Shown in pieces: positions 1-11,261 of a stretch of DNA of 64,000 bases (its first letter is position 1; every line of letters begins with the position of its first letter). This DNA comes from Blasia pusilla. Taxonomy: Eukaryota > Marchantiophyta > Marchantiopsida > Blasiales. The notes under the pieces were generated by a model, which was not told the DNA's origin, did not search any database, and saw only the letters and a list, made by a program, of their open reading frames with translations. The position numbers were made by a program, and so were the translations under genes. The stretch is taken from contig CM114271.1 of the NCBI GenBank assembly GCA_050084515.1, positions 31,000,001 through 31,064,000 of the forward strand, written 5' to 3'.

Positions 1-801
1 TCTAACTGGGTAAGTACCCATGAAAGAGGACTACCAACCGTAATTTGAAAAGGTTCTATACGAGCTGATGACTTTGGTTTTAATGTTCTATCACCGGGTC
101 TATTTGCACCCGTATTTTGGTCTTCAAAGTGCAGGCACAGGACGCATACGGGTCCGCTAGACTAGAATGGTGAGAACATTCCTTTCAATGTTAACAGTAT
201 TTTCCGTCCCTTCTCCATTCAAGTCATCATAGATGAGGACCGATGTACAGACAGGTGGGGAGAATAAAAAACCTGTGGTAACTGTGCACCAACGTACAGC
301 TCCCGTGCAGCATTGTTTAGCTTCCCAGTGAGTTATCGCACAACACCAACCATAATGTGAGCAATTTTCTCTGTGCTTATCCTCAAGAGTTCATCAGTCA
401 GTCGACTTGTAGATATGGAACATTACGATAAGGAGAAAGAACTGGAGCATATGGGTGGGGCTAACACCAATAGCTAACAGAGTTGAAAACTTGGAACTTA
501 ATTCTACCATGAAACCGCCCAAATATCTCAGGTATCCAATTTGCCTAACTCATGACACAACACCAGATTTGGTTTCTATTATCACTGGTTTTCTCATCTA
601 CTTCAACATTACTAGGCTTTCACCCTAATTGCAGCCAAGAAAAGCTAGGGGAGACAAGCGTCACGAACTTGCACCGAGGGCCGTACGAAAGGAAGCAGGC
701 ACGAATCGATAAAGATCGCGAATTTGAAGTTGACCTACTCCTGCGGAAGAGAATTGGCAACTATAGAGGAATAAGAGATGTCAGAGAGATGAAGAAGGTA
801 C
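1..801. other. No exon recognised; possible intron 1 of the phosphatase gene
   Basis: I read the minus strand for the remaining conserved blocks expected after the phosphatase exon at 802-1103 and found none. If that gene is real, this stretch is the start of a long first intron and the other exons lie outside the window. On the plus strand only short unsupported open frames occur. Confidence 0.3.
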
Positions 802-1103
802 CAGTATAAGGGCCACATGGTGTAGTCCAAATCCACCGCTACCATCTTGGGCAAAACTGGAGCCCTTGCAAGCAACGCCACCGCGTCATCAAAACATCCG
901 CGATTGCCATCCTCTCCATTTCCTTCCGAGCAATCCCGAGGCGCATTGACGGACAGTTGAGCCGAGAAAAGAATCGCTAGCCCGCCGCTGATCCTTGCAG
1001 CAGCCGGCAATTCCCACAGCAATCTTCGTCTACTCAGAAACTTTACGGACGAAAGCGACAGGAGCCCACGTCTCTGGAACCGGGCAGCTGCTTCTAGTGC
1101 CAT
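802..1103 (-). CDS. Magnesium-dependent phosphatase-1-like protein, first exon only
   Basis: The minus-strand frame starting at the ATG at 1101-1103 gives about 100 residues and ends in PKMVAVDLDYTMWPLYW. The DLDYT segment is the HAD-superfamily DxDx(T/V) motif, and the following WP is typical of the magnesium-dependent phosphatase-1 family (plant relatives read DLDYTLWPFYC). The first D is the phosphoaspartate nucleophile and the second the general acid. A GT at 801-800 right after the Y codon could be a splice donor; a T supplied by the next exon would restore the family Cys after Tyr. The N-terminus (MALEAAARFQRRGLLSLSSV) is rich in Ala, Arg, Leu and Ser, like a plastid or mitochondrial transit peptide. 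The frame stays open upstream to 1295, but I prefer the internal ATG because the extra 64 residues look non-coding. No later exon is visible, so it could also be an isolated gene fragment. Confidence 0.5.
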
Positions 1104-1303
1104 CCTCTCTCCACAGAAATCACAGTTCAATAACTTGACCCCTATCTCTTTCGACCCGTGCCCCTCATTATCCTCAGCCCGATCTCCTTCTGTTCTCCAA
1201 CGTTCACATCCCAATTCCCTCGCTGCAACTGCGGATTCTCCGCTTTCTCTTCTCTCCTGTTTCCACCCGCGCAATGCATCTTCCGCACACGCCAATTCAC
1301 CCT

Positions 1304-2006
1304 CCCTGCGACCAACCCCAGGGCCGCTCTATTTCTATTTCCTGCGTGCCACTGTAGAGGAACGACATGCATTCACAGGGTACGTGATCTGCAGCGATAA
1401 CGCCAGTAAGAAACGAGAACATTATTTTCCTACATCGAAGGTTTACAAAGTGGATTTCATGAAAGGTGATGAGCAAAATCTCGTTAGGAGAGGAATAAAG
1501 GGTGTGATTCAAAGAAATGAGATAATCTAGTGTGGCACCATTTTCTTATCATTATTATTATTGGAAATTTCTTTTTTATTTCCAAACACCTGTTTTTTTC
1601 ATGAGGCAACGGGGCCGCAAGAAAATATTTCACCCTCTACGAGCAGAAAGAAACAGATTTTGTGATTAGTTCCTTCACTCCCACTAGTAATATCATGAGA
1701 GGGGATTTTAATTTACTTTAGAAACTTTTACTCTTAAGAAAGGACACTCATTGAGGGGGTTAATATTTGTGATGTGTCTTATGGCATATTTAGGTATCTT
1801 GATGGTTGATGATGCCACTCGTGCAAGTTAGGCCAAGTGAGGTAACATTGTGTCACTAGTGAAAGTATCCTCTTTTGTTAGGCCTTTCTTTCATATAGTC
1901 ATACTTGGTTCGTATGGAGGAGGCTCTATATCATAGCTTATGAATTCGAGCTTACAATGTACTCTAGGTCCTTTATGACTAACTATAACCGGTTCGATAA
2001 AAATCT
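1304..2006. other. Non-coding, nothing recognised
   Basis: I see AT-rich sequence with short runs of T and A but no conserved protein, RNA gene or terminal repeat. Confidence 0.3.
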
Positions 2007-2320
2007 CACTAGAAGAAAATAGTGGTTTTTATGACTAGTACAAGAATGATTGAGGTTCTTCATGACTCAAACATATGACTAGAATCTCTGCTAGTTTGAT
2101 AGCAGCCATATCACCCCATATAATAGTAAAGTTGCAGTCATATAAAATTATGACTGAGTCATAGAGAAATCTTAGGATATGGCATAGTCATATTTGAAAT
2201 GACTTAGTAACTAGTCGGTCTTGTGTGAAGTCATACTAAAAATTTTATATGACTCACTTGTGTCAGGAATGAAAAATGACTAAACATGTGAAGTCATAAA
2301 CTAAGTAGAAATAATGTACA
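2007..2320 (+). mobile_element. CACTA-type element end with subterminal TATGACT repeats
   Basis: The interval opens with CACTAGAAGAAAATAGTGG, the form of a CACTA (En/Spm) terminal inverted repeat. It is followed by many direct and inverted copies of TATGACT/AGTCATA, including the palindrome TATGACTGAGTCATA near 2147. Dense short subterminal repeats of this kind bind the transposase in CACTA elements. I find no partner end nearby and no coding sequence, so this may be a one-ended remnant or a non-autonomous copy. The same heptamer is dense at 46390-46550. Confidence 0.35.
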
Positions 2321-2424
2321 TAGGAACTTAGATGAAAAAAAAAGAGAAAATGGGGGTTCCAAGATTTCATTAACCTACGTGGCGTATGACATGGCGTGCT
2401 CATGGCGCGCAAGCAAAGAAGGGT

Positions 2425-2850
2425 CTAGCTACCTATTGGTGGGGGGGGGGGACCAGCAAGGAAGTATGAGCGAGAGGGGCCGGAACTTGTACGAGGGTTA
2501 GGCGATCTAGGGCATAAGAGACGTGTGAGCGAGAATGCAAAGCTGAAGAGAGCAAGGCGGAGACGAAGATGCCACAAGGCGAAGAGAGAGGGTAGAGGGA
2601 AGCGAGATAGGAACCAGCAGTTGAGAGTCCATTGCGGCCTGATTACTTGATTGCTTGAGCTGCGCGGTCCATTGCCGCCTTCCCTGGGTGTGGTAAGCCT
2701 AAGAAAATTAAATGCTCGAGGTGCGTCAGCCCTTTCCGCCTTCCCCTGGTGTGGTAAATCAAGTGGAGCAGTGGTGGCAGCCATGTCCAAGGAGGTGTTG
2801 CGGTCCAACGAGCGATTTACCATCGAAGCTCCTATAGCTGAAATGTAAGT
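2425..2850. other. Non-coding with a G homopolymer and internal direct repeat
   Basis: A G run lies near 2440. A short direct repeat built on GCCTTCCC(T)GG(G)TGTGGTAA occurs near 2678 and 2739. Frames on both strands are open here but resemble no protein family I know. Confidence 0.3.
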
Positions 2851-3126
2851 TGGATCTCTCTCTCTCTCTCTCTTCTCAAGCGGTAGATGACCAAGAGGTT
2901 AGCTGAACAAACATAAGGTCCTCTTGAAGAGGTCTTGGGTTCAACTCTCCCCTTGGACAGTGGGGCGATCTCAACCCTGAGGCATGGCGTCCCCTACCTA
3001 GGGCATGGATGGTCCATGTTCGAGAGAGAGAACGCCTTGTGTGCCTTTACTATGCTCCCAGGTTAAAAATCTGGATAAAATTCCACGCCTTCACAAAGAA
3101 AAACAAGAGAAAAAAACAAAAACCAA
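2851..3126 (+). mobile_element. tRNA-derived SINE candidate with A-rich tail
   Basis: After a (TC)n run ending near 2873, the sequence AAGCGGTAGATGACC resembles a tRNA box A and GGGTTCAACTC near 2939 resembles box B. The spacing of roughly 55-60 bp suits an internal Pol III promoter. A unique body follows and ends in an A-rich tail at about 3097-3126. This is the layout of plant SINEs. I did not find clear target site duplications and the tRNA part does not fold as a clean cloverleaf, so it is not a functional tRNA. Confidence 0.4.
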
Positions 3127-3129
3127 ATC

Positions 3130-5250
3130 TCCTGAGTGAGAACTCCAAATCTAGATGTGAAAGTGTCCTATCGGATGCAAGGTCAATTTCACATATGTGG
3201 AAGGGGTCCCATAAACCGGATCAACTTCTTGTGGACTAAAAATCTACTCTAATCTATTCTATCTCTCGTGAACGATAAATCATTTGATTCATTCCCTTCG
3301 TAGTCCCTAGGATACATCCAATGTTCTCCACGTATCAACGTTAGGAGGGCATCTTCCGAGGTCATCCATTTCCTCGTGTTCGTGTAGAGTCTGTCACTCG
3401 ACGTTGGATGTGGTATGCGTCCAAATTCAAAGAGCCTAACATGAGATGCAAGATCACCTCCCTACAATCTTAGGTGGGAATAGAAATCTTGTGCTATTTT
3501 GGGTATTCGGTTCGAAGTCTCTTTCAATTAGTGGTGGTCATCACAACAATCATATGAATCTTAGACGCCATTGATCGTCGTGTCCACAATTCGTCATTGA
3601 CATCCACCTCGGGTATCCATCCACGACAACTTTGGTAGAAGTACCACAACTATGTAGCATGTTAATCAAGTCCATAAAGCTCCAACTGCCCTGCGCTCTG
3701 TAACAACTGTTAGACAACCATCCGCTTCCCATGGAGTAGGGTTTACTGGAGCGCAAGAACTCGTTTGACAAGCAAAGTGATAGCCTACGGGAATGTCCAT
3801 TTGAAAAAGAGCTGAGCCCTCAGCAGAATTATCTTGAGCAGAGGTCAATATGCAGTGTAGGCGCCTGTTCTGGGTGAATTTTTTTTTAGTTGCGAGGAAA
3901 AAATTAGGTGCTAAAACTGCATTCTAGCGTCGCAATTCAAAGAGAGAAACACTTTCAAGTATAGCTTCGATAGCAAAGACACGAAAGTGGACAATTGAGA
4001 ATTGTGTAGGGACCAAACTGGGGTCCATAGTGGTTTTATATGAAGCGTTCCTGTCACAAATAATATCCTTTAGGCGATGGACCTCTAGCGCCAGCTTGTG
4101 ACATTTGGACGCCTGGCAAAGTTAGCGGCATTGCGGGCGGCCTCTCTTTGAGAATCATTTGGCGACGAGAGTGCAGTCAGTCTCCAACTAAACATCTTTG
4201 TTTGTATTTCTTGGAATGACTATTCTTTGGATGGTTCGGCTAAAGGACTGCCCCTTTTGCGGGGATGTTTATCTCAAACGAGTCATTTCCTGTCACTGGT
4301 TGTAAATGCTGCACTCTATGAATGTCAAGATTAATGGTGGGTCAAACCTTTCATATGGTGCATAAGGAGCGGGCAAGATGAGAAAATGAACGATACTTGA
4401 ACATCTGAACTTGCATGGGGTTGTGATCCCTGGGACGATGCGCTTGACATGCTACACGCTGTTGTTAAATTTCAAAGGAGGAGACAATATGTCATAAACT
4501 TCCCCGGAAAGATATCAGAGATATTGTTGATGCCCGTCCTACTCTTGCTCTCTCATTCTCTCACAAAAGAGACAAGATCCTCTTTTTGGAGCGCCAATCT
4601 TTGCCACCTTTGGCTGACTTAGCAAGACCAGAGTTGAAGCTTGTTGGATTTTGGATAGACCTATCATTCAACGCCCAGAGTCGGATGTAAGTTCTTCTTC
4701 TTCAGATAATCTGTTTGACCACCTTCCAGTATGATCTTACCCCAGGGGCAATTAAGGAGCGTGTTTGTATTCTCCAAGAGTGAAATTCCAGTGCTTAGTA
4801 CTTTCCACAATTTGAAGTGAAGAAAATTCAGTGTTTGGAGCAAGATTAAAGTTAATACGTAGTCTAAGGTAGGATTATTGGCATGTAGATGGACGTCATA
4901 TGACATTGACAAATGCGTTTGCATTTTTAATCCTTCTCGTGTGAACCTTTATCAGAAAACAAGATGCATGCTTATGAGCATTTGGGACTTTTTTTGGAAG
5001 TTGACCATGAAAGCTTGTTCAACTATGGTGAAGCTGCTTGTCTTCAGGTCATTCTATATCGGAATATTCATGCATACGCTTCAGAATGATGGCACACGGG
5101 GGCCAGGGAAATTTGTCTTCGCATTGGGCAGCACTCCTTTTCACTCCTTGCGCCCAACATTGGTCCTTTATCCATCTCCACCTTTCTTGAGCAAATTTGT
5201 ACTTCTCCCCGATCCCTCCCTTGCACTATGATAACGAAGAAGCATGTTGT
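3130..5250. other. Intergenic, nothing recognised
   Basis: No conserved domain, RNA gene or repeat structure is evident. The several short open frames on both strands have no recognisable product. Confidence 0.3.
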
Positions 5251-5254
5251 GAGA

Positions 5255-6130
5255 TGAACCCGGCTTGACGGGAGGCGATGTGGAGCATTGTCCATTCCGG
5301 ATATAGACATCTTGGGTGGAGCAAGTACCACATAGTATATCATTCGACAGGAGGTCATGGCGAGGATTTGCTTGGGACATCCTACAGATGAGTCCGTAGT
5401 GCGAGCCAAGGAGATAGTGACGGATGTAGAGTCCTACGACGTCTTGGTTGGTAGAGCAGTGTTATACTCGATGGGGTTTTCCCTAGATTACTGGGAGGAG
5501 TCAGAGTCCTACAGACTAGGATGGCAATCAGGTGATGAGCGCCTTAGCTCATTACCCGTTTGATTCACTTGTGGAGTGATCGAGCGACGACTAGGAGAGA
5601 TGGCGACCTTAGCAGCATTTAGCAGTGCCATCACTTGGCCTAGTGATTTGATTGAGGGACATGTCCATGAAAAGGATACTCCCGTTCTTGACATTTCTAT
5701 GCAGAGGAGTGTCATTGTAGCCGCATCAGTCCGTGGAGGAGAGGTGCCGCTTTGGGGCTCGACTGACGAGCTTCAAGGCTTAGCCATTGAGCATCTGCAA
5801 ACCACGTGGAGCGAGACGTTTGCACCAGAGTGTGACAGGTCAGAGGAACCCCAAGTAGGCAGGAGTGCTGCTATGAGCCCTTTGGACACCACCTCGATTG
5901 TGTGGTACATCCTAGAGAAGGGTATTCGGGTGTTGCATCTCTTTGGAGAGATCAGCATTGGGTTAGTTGTTGTTTTGCACGCTGGAATGCACGTGCAGCA
6001 GTACCTATATGTGGAGATTGATGATGTTGCAAGGCGCGCTTCACTTCACCATGTGGCATTGTTATACCTCCGTTTCCCCGGCTTACATTTAGGCTATTTT
6101 GTGTCTGAATCGGAAGGCCAAAATCAGTGA
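5255..6130 (+). pseudogene. Second copy of the Ty3/gypsy protease-DNMT junction (fragment)
   Basis: This plus-strand fragment matches the polyprotein of the minus-strand element at 9-17 kb, here in the opposite orientation. It covers the end of the protease region, the linker and the start of the methyltransferase. Matching landmarks in order are ESYDVLVGRAVLYSMGF (ESYDVLVGSTVLYPLGF in the other copy), MATLAAF (MTTLAAF), SPLDTTSIVW (TPLDTTPVVW) and motif I as HLFGEIS (DLFGGIS). From 5357 to 6130 it is one frame broken by a single TGA near 5561. The position of the stop that separates protease from methyltransferase in the larger copy is a CAA glutamine codon here. Catalytic motif IV and everything after it are missing. 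The first D and the G of motif I are changed, so it cannot be active. Confidence 0.8.
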
Positions 6131-6180
6131 TCGCTACACATAGAGTTGATACCTAGTAAATCTCATGCTCTCCTACTGAG

Positions 6181-6395
6181 GTGGTTGCGGCTGATGTTCA
6201 GAAGGTTGTTGTTGGGCTACTTGTTGTTGCTAATGTTGTTCTGCCTTCAATTTTTGCTGTTGTGTCTATTGCTATTGTTACTGTTGCAGCAATTGTTGTT
6301 TATGTTGTTGAAGTAAAAGTTGTTGTTGCTATAGCTATTGCTATAGCATTTCTTGCTGCTTATGTTATTGGTGTTGCTTATCACAACATTAACAT
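6181..6395 (+). repeat. Degenerate (TGT)n trinucleotide tract
   Basis: The tract consists largely of TGT/GTT triplets with interspersed changes (TTGTTGTTG, GTTGTTGC and similar). The Val/Ala-rich and Asn-rich open frames over it are by-products of the repeat. Confidence 0.6.
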
Positions 6396-6494
6396 TAGTG
6401 TCTTTCTCCATCACCCATTCATCTATATGATTCAGATCATCCTTTGGGTCTTTCCGCTCATGGAGGTCACCTTCTAGGTGTGGCCCTACTTTGG

Positions 6495-7134
6495 TTACGT
6501 GCTCTCTATGCTCCTCAGAATCGTCAACAACAGAAGCCTCGTGCATAATACTTGTATCAAGCCATGTCTAAATTTCCACTTCCTAAGGAGAGGTCCATCA
6601 CCTCTTTCTAGATGAAGCAACAAACTTGGAGACATTTGTAACTTGCACAATAGAGCTCCAACTGCATCAAAACCCACCTTAAGAGCATTGGAAACTAACT
6701 CATAGGAAGATACTAGAGAATAATCAAATAGATTAGGTGCATATTCACTATTATCCAAAGGATGAATATTTCCCCATACATGGTCTTCCTTATTGTGGGA
6801 GTGGCCAACCTTCAAGCCCTCTAGTCCACATGCACTCCAAGCGTGGAAGAGACAATTCATGCCAGCAACACTATATATCCAACAAACTTCCAAAATCAAA
6901 GCTTCTTTCATGGCTACTCATGCCCCCTTTCTTGTTGAAAAATATCTCAAAACAATCAAAACCTATCAAGTGAAATGAAAATTGGAGATATGGAAACTTG
7001 TCCCAAAACACACAAATTAGGAGCACAATGCAATGACAAGACACGTTAACATCATGGAAAGCTTGAGCATATATCATTTTCTTCTCTATGAGAGTTGCAA
7101 CATTGCCATCAACAGAGTTAGCACTGGTCATCAT
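6495..7134 (-). pseudogene. Decayed open frame of unknown family
   Basis: Two overlapping minus-strand frames (7134-6871 and 6911-6495) look like one protein with a frameshift near 6880-6910. The first contains CVFWDKFPYLQFSFHLIGFD followed by CFEIFFNKKGGMSSHERSFDF; the second contains NCLFHAWSACGLEGLKVGHS. The composition (Trp, Cys, Phe) and length look protein-like rather than random. I do not recognise the family. Given the surroundings, an open frame from a transposable element is the likeliest source. Confidence 0.25.
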
Positions 7135-7139
7135 ATGCC

Positions 7140-8970
7140 AACGTTAATGTAATGTACAAGTGGTTTTAAAATTGATCTTTATACAGTAATTTAATGAGTT
7201 TGTTCCTCAAGAGGATCACGATTATGTGAAAAGAGAGGTCAAGATGTCGTTTATCTTGCAATAGTTGTAATTAAGTGTGTATAATTCAGATTCAATGACT
7301 TATCAATGTCTTCAGAGCTCTCTTTGTACCAAGATTTCTTTCCTCTATTCTCTCTAGTAGAGTTGAAATCACGCTCAGGTAGATCTTTCACTCAACATCA
7401 AAGAACCTCATAGAGACCTCAACAAGAAGCTGGCTTCTCCTACTTTCGGAACTTAATCCGTCTAGGCAGGCTACTCTTTGTCAAACAAATTTCTTACAAC
7501 TCCGTGTTGATTATTCTATTGATGAAAAGGTTCTCCTGATTCACTCTTTACTCTGCAGACCCAATAAGAATACTCAGACATATGCATCGCACATCAGAAT
7601 GAAGAAATGAGTACTTTACTACTCCATCAAGAATGAGAAAGCTTCAAAAGTATATACAAACACGAGAGGGTACTACTCTCTTGCTCAGACCATTCCTACA
7701 GCATAAGGAGTTCGTGAGAGAATGATGATGATCGCTACTTTCATGCTTCTTAAATATTCTCCAGAGTAGGAGTGGTTCTAAGGATTCGAAGCGTTCTTGA
7801 GGAATCTGTTGTCTCTTCAACATTTGTAACTACCTAGATCTATGGTACTCTTTTCTTTTCCTATGATCCCTGTAAATCCGTTGAGCGTAATGGTACTAAC
7901 TTCCTATCTAATACAAAAAGTCATGCCTCTTCCTAGTCTAACTGTTCTATCAGTATGCCGCTTGAAATCACTTCGAGTCTTAGCTTTGCTTCGTTGCGAA
8001 GTGTGGACCTCTTTTGCTTCCCTTGATTACGAAGCGCTGCATTCTTCGCTCTGGTTTCAAGTGCTTTGTGCTTCATGCTTTGCTGAAGAGCGAAGTACTT
8101 CTTCCTCTTCTTTTTCATCATGCTTCGTTCAAGAGCGAAGCACTTCATGAACAAGTTCTGAATAGGGCTTCGTTGACTTTTCCAAGCTTTGATGTGAGTC
8201 TTTAGACTTGGTTACTGCATTTCCCTCTCCTCTAAGGCAAATTCTTGATCTTCCACCTCTCTGCCTTGTCCTAGGAGCTTTGTGATCTCTTTCAATATTA
8301 CTCATTCTTCTACTACACAAACATAATATCCAAAATCATTATGTATACACAAGTTTTCTTCGAATAAAAATCTCTAATCTTCAAAAGTACAAAATTGCGG
8401 GCATCATTGTTAACTAGAGCTTCCACAACCAAAAAAACCATGAAACTTTTGAGGGTAGAACAATATGGGCCCTTCATTCATATATTGGGAAGAAGACATC
8501 GACTTAATCTGCAATAATCTCAATTGCAACTAGGATGTATGAGTATGACCACAAGGATTTGACAACCATTAGTTGAGGAGATGATTCTTTGAGAACATTA
8601 GAAGAGCTTGTTCGTGCTTATTAGAGTTTCTTGTGAATGAAATTGGAGGCCATAAAGTAGTTAAGTTTAAGAATCAATAGCAATTATTTGTAGTCAATTT
8701 GTGACCCAAACTTGCAACCACTTTAACCAATCCATTGCAAGCTCAATGTAAGTCTTTGCAGTTTGTCGTGCGCATATATATCGCTACACAACATACATCA
8801 CTGGTCACATCTACACCACACAACACCAATCTTCCCCACACATGGGTCGATCCATACATGTACAAAAATCAACTCATACATATACATGGAGATCATATAA
8901 CCGCCCCCCTAGCTGGCAGTTGGATCCCCCCAACTCCAGATAGAAAATATCACATCTCTCTAACATGACC
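7140..8970. other. Non-coding; short GAAGCG/CGCTTC-rich patch at 7960-8150
   Basis: The only local structure is at about 7960-8150, where AAGAGCGAAG(T/C)ACTTC and relatives such as GAAGCGCT and GCTTCG recur in both orientations. The rest should hold the 3' untranslated region and 3' LTR of the minus-strand element that begins at 8978. I could not match any part of it to sequence right of 17000, so that LTR is either lost or too diverged to see by eye. Confidence 0.35.
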
Positions 8971-8977
8971 TACTACC

Positions 8978-9661
8978 CTATACACATCTCGGACACATCC
9001 ATCGTCCCCTGGGAACCACATCTAGAGGGGTGGTCAGACATGACATATGCCACCCTCGAGAACAACCATCACATACCAACATGGTGGCTGCACCCCTCGC
9101 AGATCCGCACAACATACACCTCAAGCCTGCAAGTACCACTGCCAAGCTCGGATCCACTGTCCCATTAACGTTCGAAAGATGACATGGCGCACAATTGCGC
9201 ACATGATCCTTCCAAACCATACCATCCCGTCCCTCCAACATGAGGACTCCGGTCGGTAATACCTCGCGCACATGTAGGATCGTGCGCCCTGCAGTGACAT
9301 CTAACGTTGTGGATGCCGCCTGCTGTAAATACACGTAATCTCCAGGATGAAACCTCCTAATCCTTGGACGATAACCTCCTCCATGAATGGTCGCGTACCT
9401 CAATGTATCTCTATGCTGGGCAATAGCTAAGTTCTCAAAGGCCATAGGCATAACTCTACGAAAAACTTCTGCCCTCTGAGAACATGCTTGTATCCACACA
9501 TCTGGATCATCAAGATCTAACACCTCCGCCATGTCACGTCGAATCGTTGCAAGTAAATCTGGCTCTCTCCCAAAGAGCAAAAAGTATGGTGAAAATGATG
9601 CCAAGGATGCCTGCCGACTAAAGCGATAACCCATAGCCAACATGGCAACTGTAGGTCCCAC
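8978..9661 (-). pseudogene. Integrase C-terminal region with terminal PHD finger
   Basis: This 227-residue frame continues the integrase core after a frameshift. Residues 20-31 (LASFSPYFLLFG) match the common integrase block ending in P(x)LLFGR. Residues 102-113 (RRFHPGDYVYLQ) are the SH3-like/GPY-F-like region. The last 46 residues are a C4HC3 zinc finger: C182, C185, C197, C200, H205, C208, C223 and C226, with the W before the last Cys pair that PHD fingers carry (RGRWMCPRC). The frame ends in a stop two bases after this finger, so the PHD is the true C-terminus of Pol. PHD fingers commonly read histone H3 tails. Here it sits where chromoviruses carry a chromodomain, which suggests a role in integration-site choice (inference). 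Confidence 0.8.
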
Positions 9662-10227
9662 TCCCTCAACTGTCCCCGCTGCAAGCCATACTTGCGCAAT
9701 CCTCTCTTCACCGTCTGTACCACTCTCTCCGCCAACCCATCCGCCTCAAGATGATCTCTGGACGTGGTGCAGTGATCTATCAGCGCCTGATCACACAAGG
9801 CCTGAAAACTCTCCCCTGAACTCGGTACCCTGGTCAGTCAACACCTCCGCCGGTGCACCAAAGTGACTGAGCACACGATCTAGAAATGCATAAGTTGTTC
9901 CCTTGCTCGCCTTGTCTGGTAGTGCCACCAACTCTATCCACTTGGAGAAATGCTCCACCATGGCAAAAGTCCCGCAAAGTCTAAACTCCACCGATAACCT
10001 AAACCCATAATCGGCAAAGGATGTAACTGCGGAGTGGGAGCATTGAAGGATGCTCGCACTCTGTCACATACCATACATCTGGCCACAAACTGCTGTATCC
10101 CAGTATGCATGCCGCGCCACCAATACTGAACATGGAGTAAGCTGTAAGTACGCTTTACTCCGAAATGTCCCAGCTCCTCATGGGCATGTCGCACTTCACG
10201 TGCTTGCTGGGAAGGATGAGGTACCAC
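9517..10227 (-). pseudogene. Integrase, zinc-binding and catalytic core
   Basis: The zinc-binding H-H-C-C part reads HAHEELGHFG...CMVCDRV at 10227-10050. The catalytic D-D-E is recognisable: SLDFAG near 9985, LTDQGTEFRGEF near 9820 and HLEADGLAERVVQTVK near 9735. The core is split over three frames (10227-9934, 9991-9791, 9798-9517), so at least two frameshifts are needed. A 1,031-bp solo LTR separates it from the upstream spacer at 11262 and beyond. Taking that insertion and one copy of its target duplication away rejoins the frame exactly. Confidence 0.8.
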
Positions 10228-10230
10228 TCG
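10226..10230. repeat. Target site duplication, left copy (ACTCG)
   Basis: ACTCG here is repeated at 11262-11266 directly flanking the solo LTR, as expected for the 5-bp staggered cut of an LTR retrotransposon integrase. Confidence 0.85.
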
Positions 10231-11261
10231 TGTTGTGCACCTACTCTCCTTGAACGTTAATCTTGTTTGTTGCGGAAGCGTGCTTTCAGTAGGTCACGCT
10301 CTCAACGCTGATCTGCATCCAAACACGCACTTTGGTTAGTCGGGTCTTGGATCAATCAGCGGGGTTACTTTCCGAGTTCTTGTCTCGGACTCTCATCAAG
10401 CTCAACCTTCCTAGTTTCGCGGTTTCCAACACGGGCAAATCTCGAAAGACTTGGGAGAAACTTTCTGATCGGTTCAGGAACCTGAAACGGCGTTTCGCGC
10501 CTAGCGGTTCCAACTGTCCGATGGACATCCAATGATTTCCTCACCAAGACTCGCACAAAGTGAATCTCGGGTTGGAATCCAAGTGTGGCGTACAAAGCCC
10601 ACTCCCTTGGATCAGGTTTGGGTTTCAGGTTCCCGCGCCAAACTCCCGTTCCATCCCGTGCCTCTTAAACGCCGTTTGGCGCCCAAAGTGGGGATTCATT
10701 TCCCGAGACATCTTGGAGAGGGTCCTCCCTTACTAGTACTTCTGGGGATCTCCGGGGGCCCCCTACATTTAGGGAAAGACACCCGGGCCTCTCCAATTGG
10801 CCCTCAACCCGATTGCTCTCTCAATCGTTTTCGGCCAATATCTCAGCCTTTACTTATGCGTTTGCTAAGATCTTTGGTGCGTTGGAAGCATCTCAAGATC
10901 AGCTTTCCAACGCGCCCTTATTTGTCTCGAACGCATCTTGGAGCTCAACGTTATGGTCCTCAACACAGTCAGATTCTCCCAAACGCTAGTCGTGTTCCAA
11001 ACTGGTTCTCACCTCTTTGGCAACCAACCTCCCAAGACTCAACTCATCTCAAGTCTTGGCTCGCGTTTGGTCTAGGTTTCCTGTTTGCGACCACTAACGC
11101 ATGAAACGCACAACTCTGTTCCGCGTTTCGTCTCTTAGACTTTTCCAAGAGACTTATCCAAACGCCTCTCCAAAGCGCAAACCTCGCAGCGTGAGTTCCT
11201 TTGAGTTCTCATGTTTCGCTTGGTGCCTATTTGTTGTTGTTTGGTTATGAGGGTCACGACA
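10231..11261. mobile_element. Solo LTR, 1,031 bp, inserted in the Ty3 integrase
   Basis: The insertion begins TGTTGTG and ends CACGACA, so it has TG...CA ends and a short imperfect terminal inverted repeat. It is flanked by the 5-bp direct repeat ACTCG. It interrupts the integrase reading frame, which resumes in phase on the other side. No gag or pol sequence lies within it, so it is the product of LTR-LTR recombination of a second, unrelated LTR retrotransposon. The motif GCTTTCCAACGCG near 10908 recurs near 63156. The open frames across it carry no recognisable domain. Its orientation is undetermined. Confidence 0.85.

Noticed and set aside
735-1295. Full 186-codon minus frame as the phosphatase start
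   Set aside because: The first 64 residues look like chance translation; the ATG at 1103 gives a transit-peptide-like start.
2873-2950. Functional tRNA gene
   Set aside because: Box A and B are recognisable but stems do not pair well and an A-rich tail follows, so a SINE is more likely.
7140-8970. 3' LTR of the Ty3 element
   Set aside because: No similarity to sequence right of 17000 could be found by eye and no TG...CA pair with a polypurine tract was convincing.
8978-9120. Chromodomain at the integrase end
   Set aside because: The residues form a C4HC3 zinc finger and lack the chromodomain aromatic cage pattern.
10532-11104. 190-codon plus frame
   Set aside because: It lies wholly inside the solo LTR and has no domain.
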